Source of the DNA: Qipengyuania atrilutea
GTDB lineage: Bacteria; Pseudomonadota; Alphaproteobacteria; Sphingomonadales; Sphingomonadaceae
DNA length: 64,000 nt
Direction of reading: 5' to 3'
Assembly (NCBI RefSeq): GCF_013370205.1
Contig: NZ_JABWGV010000003.1
Location: 248,001 to 312,000 of the forward strand
A model generated the notes under the pieces. That model did not search any database. It saw only the letters and a program-made list of their open reading frames with translations, and had not been told where the DNA came from. Positions 55,051-64,000 of this stretch are shown here, one piece after another. Position 1 is the stretch's first letter; each line of letters opens with the position of its first letter. The position numbers were made by a program, and so were the translations under genes.

Positions 55051-56160
55051 ATGAGCCCCGTGCCGTTCCCCCCACTTCGCCTAGCCGCCGCAACCCTGTT
55101 TCTGTCTCTCGCCGCCTGCAGCGAAGAGGAGAGCGAGCCCGAACGCGAAGCCGTTCCGGTCGTGGCGGAGGCGATCGCGGTCCTTCCCGAGCAGCTCGAG
55201 ATCGAGGCCATCGGCTCGGCACGCGCGGCGACTTCGGCGGAAATCTACCCCGAGACTGCGGGCAGGGTGACGAGCGTGCTGTTCAGTGCCGGCGACTATG
55301 TGCGAGAGGGCGAGCCCCTCCTGCGGCTGGACTCCCGGCAGGAGCGGCTCGCGGTCGAGGCGGCGCAGGTCGATGTGCGCGAGGCGGACCAGCTTCTCGG
55401 CCGCTACCGGCGGATCGAGGATACGGGCGCAATTTCCGAAAGCCAGATCGAAGCGGGCGAAACCGCGCTTGCCTCGGCCCGCGTCGCGCTGGAACAGGCG
55501 CGAACGGCATTGGCCGACCGGGTGGTCCGTGCACCGTTCAGCGGACACGTCGGGCTTACCGAGATCGACCCCGGCGACCGCGTGAACGATTCGACCCCCA
55601 TCACGCAGATCGACCAGCGCGGTACGCTCTACGTCGACTTTCCCGCGCCCGAGGCAGTTTTCAACGCACTCCGGCCCGGCCAGGTGGTGCAGGTCACGCC
55701 GTTCTCCGACCCGTCGCGCACGATCGACGCGCGCGTGGTGACGACCGACAACCGCATCTCGCAGGACAGCCGCGATTTCATCGTGCGCACCGCGATCCCT
55801 AACGAGAACGACCGGCTGCGCCCCGGCATGAGCTTCCGCGTTGTCTTCAACCGCGCAGGCGACGCGAGGCCCGTCGTTCCCGAGCAGGCGATCGTGTGGG
55901 GCGGGGAAGGCTCGCACCTGTTCGTCATCCGCGAGGGCAAGGCGGTCCGCATCCCGGTCACCATCACCGCGCGGCGCGAGGGCAACGTGTTCGTCGACGG
56001 CGCGATCCGGCGCGACGACCGCGTGATCGTCGAAGGCGTGCAGAAGGTTCGCGACGGGCAGGATATCCGGATCGTGCGCAGCGGCGGAGCCCGCGAGCAG
56101 CAAGTCCGCATGCGCGATCCGCAGAAGGCCGCCCCTACGCCCGCAGCCGATGAAGAATAA
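55051..56160 (+). CDS. RND efflux periplasmic adaptor (membrane fusion protein)
   Basis: A 369-residue adaptor subunit. A lipoprotein signal (AAATLFLSLAACSEEE) is followed by the barrel-sandwich hybrid (IEAIGSARAATSAEIYPETAGRVTSVLFSAGDYVREGEPLLRLD), a short alpha-hairpin (about residues 100-150) and beta-barrel (DPGDRVNDSTPITQIDQRGTLYVDFPAPE). The C-terminal part VVPEQAIVWGGEGSHLFVIREGKAVRIPVTI is typical of HAE-1 pumps of the Vex/Tri kind. Its stop overlaps the pump start by 11 bases. It is divergent from ku-ligD with a 140-bp gap and no repressor gene nearby. Confidence 0.92.
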   Translation: MSPVPFPPLRLAAATLFLSLAACSEEESEPEREAVPVVAEAIAVLPEQLEIEAIGSARAATSAEIYPETAGRVTSVLFSAGDYVREGEPLLRLDSRQERLAVEAAQVDVREADQLLGRYRRIEDTGAISESQIEAGETALASARVALEQARTALADRVVRAPFSGHVGLTEIDPGDRVNDSTPITQIDQRGTLYVDFPAPEAVFNALRPGQVVQVTPFSDPSRTIDARVVTTDNRISQDSRDFIVRTAIPNENDRLRPGMSFRVVFNRAGDARPVVPEQAIVWGGEGSHLFVIREGKAVRIPVTITARREGNVFVDGAIRRDDRVIVEGVQKVRDGQDIRIVRSGGAREQQVRMRDPQKAAPTPAADEE

Positions 56161-59100
56161 GCTCGACCTGCCCATGCTGGCGGTCAAGCGGCCGCTGCTG
56201 ATCGGCGTGCTCAACCTGCTGATCGTCATCGCCGGGATCGCTGCCCTGCTCGGCGCCGAAGTGCGCGAATTGCCCAATGTCGACCGCCCGATCGTGTCGG
56301 TCACGGCGAGCCTCCCCGGCGCGGCGCCGGAAACAATGGATTCCGAGGTGACCAGCATCCTAGAGGATGCAGTCGCGCGCGTTTCCGGGGTGCGGCAGAT
56401 CAGTTCGTCCAGCGAAGAGAACAATTCGCGTATCCGGGTCGAGTTCAATCCCGGCATCGACCTCGACACCGCGGCATCCGACGTGCGCGAGGCAGTCAGC
56501 CGGGTGAACCGCGACCTGCCCGAGCGGGTCGAGCAGGTGACCGTGGTCAAGGCGGATCAGGACGCGCAGCCGATCATGACGCTGGCGGTCCAGTCGACCG
56601 AATACGACCAGGCGGAGCTTACCAGCATCGTCGAGAACGACATCGTGCCCGAACTGCTTGCCGCCGAAGGGGTGGCGAGCATCGAACAGTTCGGCACCCG
56701 CGCGCGGCAGATGCGCGTGTCGGTCGATCCGGCGCGGCTCAACCGGTTCGGCCTGACGCTGACCGATGTCGCCGATGCGCTGGAGAACGCGCCTTACGAC
56801 GTGCCCGTCGGCTCGTTCCGTTCGGACGCGCAGGAACTGGTGGTCCGGGCCGAGGCGAGCGCGACCGATCCCGCCCTTATCGAGAATGTCGTCGTTTCCG
56901 GCACCACGCGGGTCGGCGACGTTGCGCAGGCCGACTTCGCCCCCGCCAATGCGAGCAACTTCGTGCGGCTCGACGGGCGGCCCATCGTCGGGCTGGGCGT
57001 CGTGCGGCAGGCAAGCTCGAACACGATCGAGATTTCGGACAGCATCCGGCAGGGGGTCGACGCGCTAAACGAGCGGTTCGACGACCTTTCGATCGAAGTC
57101 GTGTCCGACGATGCCGAGTTCATCCGCATTTCGGTGCAGGAAGTGCTAATTACGCTGGGCTTCACCATCCTCGTCGTGATCGGCACGATGCTGGTGTTCT
57201 TCCGCGCGTGGCGGCCGACGATCGTGCCAAGCGCCACCATCCCCGTCGCGCTCGTCGGCGTGGTTGCGGGCATCTGGCTGATGGGCTTTTCGATCAATCT
57301 GCTGACGCTGCTCGCGCTGGTGCTTGCGACCGGCCTCATCGTGGACGATGCGATCGTGGTGCTGGAGAATGCTCAGCGGTTGCAGAACAAGGGGCTGGGG
57401 CGCCGCGCCGCCGCCGTGCTCGGGACACGGCAGGTCTTCTTCGCGGTGGTCGCGACCACCGCGGTGCTGGTATCGGTGTTCGTCCCCATCAGCTTCCTGC
57501 CGTCCGAAGCGGGCCGCCTGTTCCGCGAGTTCGGCTTCGTCCTCGCCGTCGCCGTAATCATCTCGAGCTTCGTCGCGCTCTCGCTCGTCCCGGCGCTTGC
57601 CGCCCGGTTCGACCTAACGAGCGACAAGGAGGACGAGGACGAAACGAAGCGCGGGCGGCTGTCGCGCTGGGGTCACAAGGCGAACGACTGGTACGAAAGC
57701 GCGCTGGTGCGCTGCCTCGACCGGCCCAAGCTGGTCGGCATCGTCTCCATCGTCATCGCCGGTGCGGCGGGCCTGCTCTACTCGCAGCTCGACAACGAAC
57801 TCGTGCCCGACGAAGACCGCGGCGTCATCACCGTCGATGCGACCGGCCCGGACGGGGTCGGCATCGATTTCATGGACGGCGAACTCGACGAGGTCGAGCG
57901 AGTGCTTCAGCCCTATCTCGACAGCGGCGAGATCGAGAGCACCTTCTCCATCGTCGGGCGCTACGATCCCAACCGCGTTCGGGTAACCGCACAGCTCGCC
58001 GACTGGGACGACCGCGACCGTAGCCAGACCGAGATCGTGGAGGAACTGAACGAGCCGCTGCAGGAGATACCCGGTTCGCGCACCAATGCGCGGGGGCGCG
58101 GTACGCTCAGCTTCGGCGGCGGCGGCAACGGGATCGAGGTCGCCCTTACCGGAGCGGAATACGACACGATCTACGATTCGGCGCAGGCGCTTGCGACCGC
58201 GATCGATACCGAATCCGAAATCCTGTCGAACGCCGAGATATCCTATCAGCCGACGCAGCCGCAGCTGTCGGTGCGGATCGACCGGCAGCGCGCCGCCGAC
58301 CTAGGCGTGAACCTCGACGATCTCGCGCAGACCCTGCGTGCGATGGTGGGCGGAGACGACCTCGTCGATCTGAACGTCGGCGACCAGGCGGTGCCGATCT
58401 TCCTGACCGCGCAGGCGGTGACCGTCACCAACCCCTCCGACCTACGCAATCTCTACGTGCGCGGCACCGTCGGGGGGCAGGAATCGCTCATCCCGCTGTC
58501 CAGCGTTGCGGAGATCGACGAACAGGGAATTGCCGCCGAACTCGACCGGACCGAGCAGCGCCGCGCGATCGAGGTCAGCGCCAACATCGAAGCGGGCACG
58601 CCGCTGCGCGATGCGGTGGACGAGATCGAACGCCTGTCGGAAGAGGCGGTCGGGCCGGGCATTGACATGCTGCTGCAGGGCGAGGCCGAAAGCCTAGAGG
58701 AAACCTCGAACGACCTGCTGCTGACCTACGCTTTCGCGCTGGTCATCGTGTTCCTTGTACTGGTGGCGCAGTTCGAAAGCCTGACGAGCGCGCTCGTGGT
58801 GCTGCTGACCGTACCCTTCGCGCTGGCCGCGGCGATCTTCTCGCTGTTCATCTCGGGCGTATCGCTCAACATCTATTCGCAGATTGGGCTCGTCATGCTC
58901 ATTGGCCTCATGGCGAAGAACGGCATCCTGATCGTCGAGTTCGCCGACCAGCTGCGTCATCAGGGACGCAGCGTGCGCGAGGCGGTGGAAGAGGCGGCGG
59001 CGATCCGCCTGCGGCCGATCGCGATGACGCTAATTTCTACCGTGGTCGGCGCACTGCCGCTGATCCTCGCCAGCGGGGCGGGTTCGGAAGCGCGCCAGTC

Positions 59101-59275
59101 GATCGGCTGGGTGATCTTCGGCGGGCTCGGCATCGCCGGCGTCTTCACCCTTTTCCTGACGCCGGTCATTTATCTCGCGGTCGCGCGCTTCGGCAAACCC
59201 CGCAGCGTCGATCTGGAGCGGCTCCGCGCCGAGATCGAGGACGTGGACGAAGACATGACGATGGCCCCTGCATGA
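56150..59275 (+). CDS. RND multidrug-type efflux pump permease
   Basis: A 1041-residue inner-membrane RND transporter exporting by proton antiport. It has 12 expected helices and two large periplasmic loops. The proton relay Asp pair is in LVLATGLIVDDAIVVLENAQR, and the partner Lys in LIGLMAKNGILIVEFADQLR. Conserved start PMLAVKRPLLIGVLNLLIVIAG, SLPGAAPETMDSEVTSILEDAV (porter domain) and FFRAWRPTIVPSATIPVALVG place it in the HAE-1 family. The range of exported drugs cannot be read. It overlaps both neighbours (11 and 4 bases), so all three parts are one operon. Confidence 0.95.
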   Translation: MKNKLDLPMLAVKRPLLIGVLNLLIVIAGIAALLGAEVRELPNVDRPIVSVTASLPGAAPETMDSEVTSILEDAVARVSGVRQISSSSEENNSRIRVEFNPGIDLDTAASDVREAVSRVNRDLPERVEQVTVVKADQDAQPIMTLAVQSTEYDQAELTSIVENDIVPELLAAEGVASIEQFGTRARQMRVSVDPARLNRFGLTLTDVADALENAPYDVPVGSFRSDAQELVVRAEASATDPALIENVVVSGTTRVGDVAQADFAPANASNFVRLDGRPIVGLGVVRQASSNTIEISDSIRQGVDALNERFDDLSIEVVSDDAEFIRISVQEVLITLGFTILVVIGTMLVFFRAWRPTIVPSATIPVALVGVVAGIWLMGFSINLLTLLALVLATGLIVDDAIVVLENAQRLQNKGLGRRAAAVLGTRQVFFAVVATTAVLVSVFVPISFLPSEAGRLFREFGFVLAVAVIISSFVALSLVPALAARFDLTSDKEDEDETKRGRLSRWGHKANDWYESALVRCLDRPKLVGIVSIVIAGAAGLLYSQLDNELVPDEDRGVITVDATGPDGVGIDFMDGELDEVERVLQPYLDSGEIESTFSIVGRYDPNRVRVTAQLADWDDRDRSQTEIVEELNEPLQEIPGSRTNARGRGTLSFGGGGNGIEVALTGAEYDTIYDSAQALATAIDTESEILSNAEISYQPTQPQLSVRIDRQRAADLGVNLDDLAQTLRAMVGGDDLVDLNVGDQAVPIFLTAQAVTVTNPSDLRNLYVRGTVGGQESLIPLSSVAEIDEQGIAAELDRTEQRRAIEVSANIEAGTPLRDAVDEIERLSEEAVGPGIDMLLQGEAESLEETSNDLLLTYAFALVIVFLVLVAQFESLTSALVVLLTVPFALAAAIFSLFISGVSLNIYSQIGLVMLIGLMAKNGILIVEFADQLRHQGRSVREAVEEAAAIRLRPIAMTLISTVVGALPLILASGAGSEARQSIGWVIFGGLGIAGVFTLFLTPVIYLAVARFGKPRSVDLERLRAEIEDVDEDMTMAPA

Positions 59276-60615
59276 AGGCACTCGCCGGAGCCTTATGCGC
59301 GGCGACGCTGCTGTCCGCCTGTGCGACCACCGAGCAGGAAGTGACTGTCCCGCTCGTCGAGGTACCACCGGACTACGCGACGGACTTGCCGCCGTCCGGC
59401 ATCGACCGAGACTGGTGGCTCGGTTACGGCGACCCGGTGCTCGATGCGCTCGTGCGGCAGGGGCTTGCGGCCAATCTCGACATCGACGCCGCGGCGGACC
59501 GGCTGGGGGCGGCAGCGGCGCTTTTGCGGGCCGAGCGGTCGGACCTCGCGCCGTCGGTCGACGGCACGGCGGAGGCGGGCTTGTCGGTGACGACCGACAG
59601 CGCCCTGACTGCGACGGCGGGGCTGTTCGGGCTGTTCAATCCCGACATCAACGGAAGGCTGGCAGCGGAGGTCCGCGCAGCGGCGGCGGATTACGCGGAA
59701 GCCGAATATTTCCTCGCGGATCAAAGGCGGATCGTCGCGGCAGTCATCGCCAACCAGTATATCGAGTACCGGCGTACCGGCGCGCAGCTCGAACTGCTCG
59801 AACAATCGACCGACCTTCAAGAGCAGACGCTCAGGATCGTCACGCTGCGCTTCGAGGCGGGGCTGGCGGCCAATCTCGATGTGCGCAGAGCCGCCGCCGA
59901 CCTTGCGCAGACGCGGGCCCGGCGCGGCCTCATCGCGATCGCGCGGAACGAGGCGGAAAACGCGCTGGCGGTGCTGCTGGCCGAGCCGCCCGGTGACTTC
60001 GCGGTCCCCGATGCGGGCGAGGCGGAGATACCCGACTACGGGTTCGGACCGCCGGCCGGGGTTCCGGCAGACCTGTTGCGGCGGCGAACCGACATTCTCG
60101 CGGCGGAAGCTCGGCTGGCGCAGGCGGCGGCGGAGATCGGGATCGAGCGGGCGGACCTTCGGCCCTCGCTCACCATTCCCGGCACGCTCGGCATCGGCGA
60201 CGGCACGCTTGGCGGCCTGTTCCGCGACTTCCTCATCGGCGTGGGCGCGGCGCTCGACCTGCCGCTGTTCGACGGCGGACGGCGCCGGGCGGAAGTGGCG
60301 GCCGCAGAGTTCGAAACGCAGGCCCGGCTCGCCGAATACAACGCGGTCTTTTTGGACGCGCTCGGCGAAGTCGAAAATGCGCTCGTCGCGATCGAAGCGT
60401 ACCAGCAGCGCAGCGACGCACTGGCCGACGCAATCGAAGAAAGCGAGACCGCGCTGTCGCAATCGAACGCGCTTTACCGCGAGGGGCTGGCTTCGCTGTT
60501 CGACGTGCTCGACGCGCAGCGCCAGCTCATTGCGAGCCGCCAGTCGCTGATCGACAGCGACGCCGCCCTGGCCGCCTCGCATGCAGCCTTTCACGCGGCG
60601 ATAGGGTCGGACTAG
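59272..60615 (+). CDS. outer-membrane efflux lipoprotein (TolC/NodT type)
   Basis: A 447-residue outer-membrane factor with lipoprotein signal (AGALCAATLLSACATTEQE). The N-terminal family segment DRDWWLGYGDPVLDALVRQGLAANLDI is diagnostic for NodT-type channels; two OEP repeats follow with YFLADQRRIVAAVIANQYIEYRR and LGEVENALVAIEAYQQRSDAL, and ALYREGLASLFDVLDAQRQLIASR near the end. Its start overlaps the pump stop as ATGA. It completes the tripartite pump. A hairpin at 60625 ends the operon. Confidence 0.94.
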   Translation: MKALAGALCAATLLSACATTEQEVTVPLVEVPPDYATDLPPSGIDRDWWLGYGDPVLDALVRQGLAANLDIDAAADRLGAAAALLRAERSDLAPSVDGTAEAGLSVTTDSALTATAGLFGLFNPDINGRLAAEVRAAAADYAEAEYFLADQRRIVAAVIANQYIEYRRTGAQLELLEQSTDLQEQTLRIVTLRFEAGLAANLDVRRAAADLAQTRARRGLIAIARNEAENALAVLLAEPPGDFAVPDAGEAEIPDYGFGPPAGVPADLLRRRTDILAAEARLAQAAAEIGIERADLRPSLTIPGTLGIGDGTLGGLFRDFLIGVGAALDLPLFDGGRRRAEVAAAEFETQARLAEYNAVFLDALGEVENALVAIEAYQQRSDALADAIEESETALSQSNALYREGLASLFDVLDAQRQLIASRQSLIDSDAALAASHAAFHAAIGSD

Positions 60616-60624
60616 ACGACGCTT

Positions 60625-60653
60625 AAGTGGGTCTAGGCATCGCTAGACCCCTT
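60625..60653. terminator. bidirectional terminator-like hairpin
   Basis: GGGTCTAG-GCATCG-CTAGACCC (60629-60650) is a perfect 8-bp stem between the two convergent operons. Only a short T-rich flank (CTTCTC) follows, so it may need help from Rho. Confidence 0.55.
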
Positions 60654-60663
60654 CTCGGTGCAC

Positions 60664-62880
60664 TTACAGCAGCTTCTCGATCCGTACCGGAAGGTCGCGG
60701 ATGCGAATGCCGGTCGCGTGCCAGATCGCATCGGTAATGGCCGCAGGCGTGCCGACATTGGCAAGCTCGCCGATGCCCTTGACGCCGAGCACGTTGATCT
60801 CGTCGTCGACCTCGGGGACCATGATGATGTCGACCTCGCCGATATCCGCGTTCACCGGGATGAGGTATTCGGCGATGTTATCGTTGGTGTAGCGCGCGCG
60901 CTTGTGATCGATCTCAGTCGATTCATGCAGCGCCGACCCAATGCCCCAGATGAGCCCGCCGAGATACTGGCTGTGCGCCGTACGCGGGTTCATGATGTGG
61001 CCCGCAGCAAAGGCGCCTACGATCCGCGGTACGCGAACTTCGCGGGTACGCTCGTTGATGCGCACCTCGACCATTTCCGCGCCGAATGCATACATAGCGC
61101 GCTTGTCCGTGGAGCCGCCGACTATGCGCACGCCGCCTTCGTAGAGCGCGTCGACTGCCTTCTGGTCGAGCTCGGCAGGAAACCACGATCCGGTCGCGTC
61201 GAGTTCGGGCATCGACATCGCCGCTATGGCCGCTCGCCGCTGGTCGGCGGTCGCATCGGCGGGCAGGCCGAGGCGCTCGTTGAGCCGGTCGCAGGCGTTC
61301 GCGACCGCGCTGGTCACGCTGGCGGTCGAGATCGAGCCGCCGGACACCGGGCCGGGCGGCAGGCGGCTGTCGCCCATCTGCACCGAGATCCGCGTCGGAT
61401 CGATGCCGAGCCGCTCGCCCGCTGCTTGCGCCGCAATGGTATAGCAGCCTGTGCCGACATCATGCGCCGCGACCTCGATCGAAGCCGTGCCGTTGCGCTT
61501 AAGGGTCACGCGCGCGGTCGAAGGCGACATTTGCGTTGGATACATCGCCATCGAACAGCCCCAGCCGATCAGCCATTCGCCTTGCCGCATGGAACGCGGC
61601 TGCGGATTGCGCCGGCTCCAGCCGAAGCGTTCGGCGGCTGCATCAAGGCACTGGTTGAGCGAGCGGCTGGTATAGGGCACGCCCTTCACCGGATCGACGC
61701 GGGTATCGTTCATCTTGCGGAACTCGACCGGGTCGATTCCCGCCTCCGCGGCAAGTTCGTTCATTGCCGCTTCGAGTGCGTAGACGGTCGGCACTTCGGC
61801 GGGCGAGCGCATGAAGGTCGGCACGTTGCGGTCGCCCTGAACCACGTAATTGTCGGATTTCACCGCCTTGAAGTCGTACATCGCGGCGGTCTTCTCGAGC
61901 CCGCCGTTGCTGTAGGGCGTCGTGCGCGCGGTAAATTCCCACTGCGTATGGTCGTATCCGGTCAGCTTGCCGCTGGCATCGCAGCCGAGGCGCACGCGCT
62001 GGCGCGTTTCCTGCCGGTGCCCCGAATGGGTGAAGCCCTGGTCGCGCATCGCGACGAGCTTGACCGGGCGGCCGAGCTGCTTCGACGCCATCGCGGCAAG
62101 TGCGGTGCGATGGGTCATCGCGGCCTTGGAACCGAAGGCTCCGCCCACGAACGGGGATTTGATACGCACTGTTTCGCTGTCGGTCTGCAACTGCTCCGCC
62201 GCGGCGTTCTTCAGTCCCCATACGAACTGGCTCGGCTCGTGCAGCACGAGCCGCGGGCCGTCCCAGTAAGCGGTGGTCGAGAACAGCTCGATCGCGTTGT
62301 GGTGCTGGATCGGCGTGTAGTATTCAGAATCGATGGTGTGCGCAGAGCCGGCGAGAGCCGCACCGGCATCGTTGAAGCGGATCGGTTCGAAGCTCGGATT
62401 GACTTCCTTGAGGTTCTTCTGCGTCGCGCCCGGGCTGCCGAAGGTCGCGGTCGGCGTATCCTCGGTGTAGGCGATCTTCAGCTTGAACGAAGCTTCACGC
62501 GCGGCCTCGAACGTGTCGGCGACGATGAGGGCGACCGGCTGGCCGTCGTGGTGCACTTCCGGTCCGGCGAGCGGCGCCAGTTCGGTGATCGCAAGGCCGC
62601 CGCTAGAAAACGTCTTCGCATCGCCGAGGGGCGGGCGGTTCTCATGGGTCATCACCATCTGGACGCCGGGCACGGCCAGCGCCGCGCTGTCGTCGATGGA
62701 GGTAATGCGGCCTTTCGCGATGCCCGATGTAACCATCCACGCATAGGCAGGGCGGCCCGGTACCGGCAGGTCGTCGGCATAGATCTTCGCGCCCGTCACC
62801 TTCTGCAAGGCTTCGTAACGCGCGATCGGCTGGCCCATGTTTTCCTTGGCGGCGGGAACCGGGGTATAATCCTGAGCCAT
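60664..62880 (-). CDS. molybdenum aldehyde oxidoreductase, large (Mo-cofactor) subunit, PaoC/YagR type
   Basis: A 738-residue molybdopterin-binding subunit of the xanthine oxidase family. The start AQDYTPVPAAKENMGQPIARYEALQKVTG is at ATG 62880. Typical parts are KIYADDLPVPGRPAYAWMV, FVGGAFGSKAAMTHRTALAA, the Mo-site segments GWGCSMAMYPTQMSPSTARV, AHDVGTGCYTIAAQAAGERLG and the catalytic Glu in GVKGIGELANVGTPAAITDAI. Such enzymes oxidise aromatic and other aldehydes in the periplasm. It follows the FAD subunit after four bases on the same strand. No signal peptide is present; in PaoABC export depends on the Fe-S subunit, whose start is outside the window. Confidence 0.92.
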   Translation of the reverse strand: MAQDYTPVPAAKENMGQPIARYEALQKVTGAKIYADDLPVPGRPAYAWMVTSGIAKGRITSIDDSAALAVPGVQMVMTHENRPPLGDAKTFSSGGLAITELAPLAGPEVHHDGQPVALIVADTFEAAREASFKLKIAYTEDTPTATFGSPGATQKNLKEVNPSFEPIRFNDAGAALAGSAHTIDSEYYTPIQHHNAIELFSTTAYWDGPRLVLHEPSQFVWGLKNAAAEQLQTDSETVRIKSPFVGGAFGSKAAMTHRTALAAMASKQLGRPVKLVAMRDQGFTHSGHRQETRQRVRLGCDASGKLTGYDHTQWEFTARTTPYSNGGLEKTAAMYDFKAVKSDNYVVQGDRNVPTFMRSPAEVPTVYALEAAMNELAAEAGIDPVEFRKMNDTRVDPVKGVPYTSRSLNQCLDAAAERFGWSRRNPQPRSMRQGEWLIGWGCSMAMYPTQMSPSTARVTLKRNGTASIEVAAHDVGTGCYTIAAQAAGERLGIDPTRISVQMGDSRLPPGPVSGGSISTASVTSAVANACDRLNERLGLPADATADQRRAAIAAMSMPELDATGSWFPAELDQKAVDALYEGGVRIVGGSTDKRAMYAFGAEMVEVRINERTREVRVPRIVGAFAAGHIMNPRTAHSQYLGGLIWGIGSALHESTEIDHKRARYTNDNIAEYLIPVNADIGEVDIIMVPEVDDEINVLGVKGIGELANVGTPAAITDAIWHATGIRIRDLPVRIEKLL

Positions 62881-62884
62881 CGCG

Positions 62885-63877
62885 TCAGCCTTCCATCCTG
62901 GCGGTCTCCAGCAGCGAGCGGACCATCGTGCGCTTGCCGAGTTCGACCTTGAATGCGTTTTCGTCCGTCGTGGATGCGCCGGCGAAGGCGATGTCCGCCG
63001 CCCGTGCAAACTGCGCCTCGGTCGCAGGTCCGCCGCGCAGCGCGGCCTCCGCCTCGCGCGCGCGCCACGGAGTCGTGGCAACTCCGCCGAGCCCAAGCCG
63101 TACGTCTGCGATCGTGTTGCCGTCCATCCGCAACGCGGACGCGGTCGAGGCGAGCGCGTAGGCGTAGGATTCGCGGTCGCGGATCTTCAGATATTTCGAA
63201 CGCGGGAAATCGGCATCCTCAATGGAGAACGCGATGATGAGGTCGCTCGGTGCCAGTGTCGTTTCGCGGTCCGGACGCGCTTCGGGCAGGACATGAAGGT
63301 CGGCAAAGCGCAGGGAACGCGGACCGTCCTCTCCCAGAATCTCAACCACCGCATCAAGCGCGACAAGGGCCTGCGCGAAATCTCCGGGGTAGGTCGCGAT
63401 GCACTTGTCCGAGGTTCCGAGCACCGCATGGTGCCTGGTCACGCCGCCATCGAGCGCCGCGCAGCCCGAACCGGGTTTGCGCTTGTTGCACTGCTCGTAG
63501 CTCGTATCGCGGAAGTAGGGGCAGCGGGTGCGCTGCAGGACATTGCCGCCGATACGCGCCATGTTGCGGATCTGCGGGCTCGCAGCGAGCCACAGCGCGT
63601 CCGACAGCATCGGCACGCGCGCGCGCACCTTGTCGTCGTCGGCCAGCTTCGTCATCGGAGTAAGCGCCCCGATCCGCAGCGATTTGCCCGACCACTTAAT
63701 GAAGTCGTAGCGGCCCTTCTCCAGCCCGGAAATGTCGATGAGCCGCGCTGGCTTCATCACGTCGAGCTTCATGAGATCGACCATCGTCGTGCCGCCGGCG
63801 AAATACTGCGCGCCGGGCCGGAAGTTCGTCACCGCATCGGTGGCGGTTGCAGGCTTATCGTAGTGGAACGGTCGCAT
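62885..63877 (-). CDS. aldehyde oxidoreductase FAD-binding subunit, PaoB/YagS type
   Basis: A 330-residue FAD subunit. MRPFHYDKPATATDAVTNF and YFAGGTTMVDLMKLDVMKPARLIDI form the FAD-binding part, LAASPQIRNMARIGGNVLQRTRCPYFRDTSYEQ (broken by the next motif) and CNKRKPGSGCAALDGG contain the Cys residues which in PaoB/YagS bind an extra [4Fe-4S] cluster. This insert separates the group from ordinary xanthine dehydrogenase FAD subunits. It passes electrons between the Fe-S subunit and the acceptor. It lies between the 2Fe-2S and Mo subunit genes with gaps of four bases on each side. Confidence 0.93.
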   Translation of the reverse strand: MRPFHYDKPATATDAVTNFRPGAQYFAGGTTMVDLMKLDVMKPARLIDISGLEKGRYDFIKWSGKSLRIGALTPMTKLADDDKVRARVPMLSDALWLAASPQIRNMARIGGNVLQRTRCPYFRDTSYEQCNKRKPGSGCAALDGGVTRHHAVLGTSDKCIATYPGDFAQALVALDAVVEILGEDGPRSLRFADLHVLPEARPDRETTLAPSDLIIAFSIEDADFPRSKYLKIRDRESYAYALASTASALRMDGNTIADVRLGLGGVATTPWRAREAEAALRGGPATEAQFARAADIAFAGASTTDENAFKVELGKRTMVRSLLETARMEG

Positions 63878-63881
63878 TCTC

Positions 63882-64000
63882 TCAGCCCTCCATTTCGCCG
63901 CGCGCCTGCTTCACGGCAGCCACGATGTTGGGGTAGGCTGCGCAGCGGCACAGATTGCCCGACATATATTCACGGATTTCGGCGTCGCTTCCCGCGTGGC
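63882..64000 (-). CDS. aldehyde oxidoreductase 2Fe-2S subunit, PaoA/YagT type, 5' part beyond window
   Basis: The last 39 residues of the iron-sulfur subunit: [18 protein letters not shown] with the Cys pair of the C-terminal [2Fe-2S] domain and the end [14 protein letters not shown]. The stop TGA is at 63882-63884, four bases before the FAD subunit start. The N-terminus, where a Tat signal would be expected, lies outside the window. Confidence 0.88.
   Translation of the reverse strand, partial: HAGSDAEIREYMSGNLCRCAAYPNIVAAVKQARGEMEG

Noticed and set aside
60658-62952. Open frame of about 760 codons opposite the Mo-cofactor subunit gene
   Set aside because: Shadow of the real gene; no recognisable motif, no ribosome binding site.

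Overview
The window looks like chromosomal DNA of an alphaproteobacterium of the Sphingomonadales, most likely Erythrobacteraceae. Supporting signs are the high GC and CDS order (lysC/ubiG divergent, yebC-ruvC, GapR and DUF1244 next to pyruvate kinase, an NDUFA9-like complex I protein), TonB and NodT-type outer-membrane proteins, and small lipoproteins of sphingomonad character. The assignment is from family knowledge; no database search was possible.

Left part, 1-8230: a visibly AT-richer accessory region. It starts with a partial alpha/beta hydrolase divergent from a doubly frameshifted MarR gene, with a perfect 16-bp palindrome between them. A second, intact MarR gene follows, translationally coupled to a membrane-anchored UbiB/AarF-type kinase. 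An IS3-family remnant (about 3618-4355) cuts off the 3' part of a zinc-finger/toprim primase-like gene. To its right is a mobile-element module: a lytic transglycosylase, a membrane-anchored staphylococcal-type nuclease, a DUF6961 protein, a 34-residue membrane peptide and a P4-type tyrosine integrase next to the 3' end of tRNA-Leu(CAG). A GTTC-N7-GTTC direct repeat, the alphaproteobacterial LexA box pattern, lies in the divergent control region of this module. This is best read as a decayed integrative element in tRNA-Leu.

Middle part, 8400-35600: ordinary core genes. These are NDUFA9-like, NfeD/SPFH pair, dienelactone hydrolase, aldehyde dehydrogenase, nitronate monooxygenase, katG, a tandem pair of secreted paralogues, lysC/ubiG, an arsC-like/GDPD/deaminase cluster, ruvC-yebC, CPBP protease, a stress-type SDR and YbjQ pair behind a likely EcfG (general stress sigma) promoter, gapR, DUF1244, pyk, a HisKA_2 kinase, TerC, gltX and a GGDEF-EAL protein. 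A short AT-rich gap (22.8-23.7 kb) holds a frameshifted small membrane-protein gene.

RNA polymerase region, 35780-47361: rpoBC runs on the minus strand and rplJL on the plus strand, so the usual continuous rplJL-rpoBC order is broken. Between them is a small unit of a 45-residue peptide, a DUF2975 membrane protein, a Cro/C1-type HTH protein and a lipoprotein. Its promoter carries five copies of TTATCG within about 100 bp. I consider this the most interesting little-described unit of the window.

Right part, 47500-64000: a TonB-dependent receptor, acetyl-CoA synthetase, a two-gene NHEJ system (Ku and PE-LIG-POL LigD), a complete overlapping RND efflux operon (adaptor, pump, outer-membrane factor) and a PaoABC-type molybdenum aldehyde oxidoreductase cut by the right window edge.
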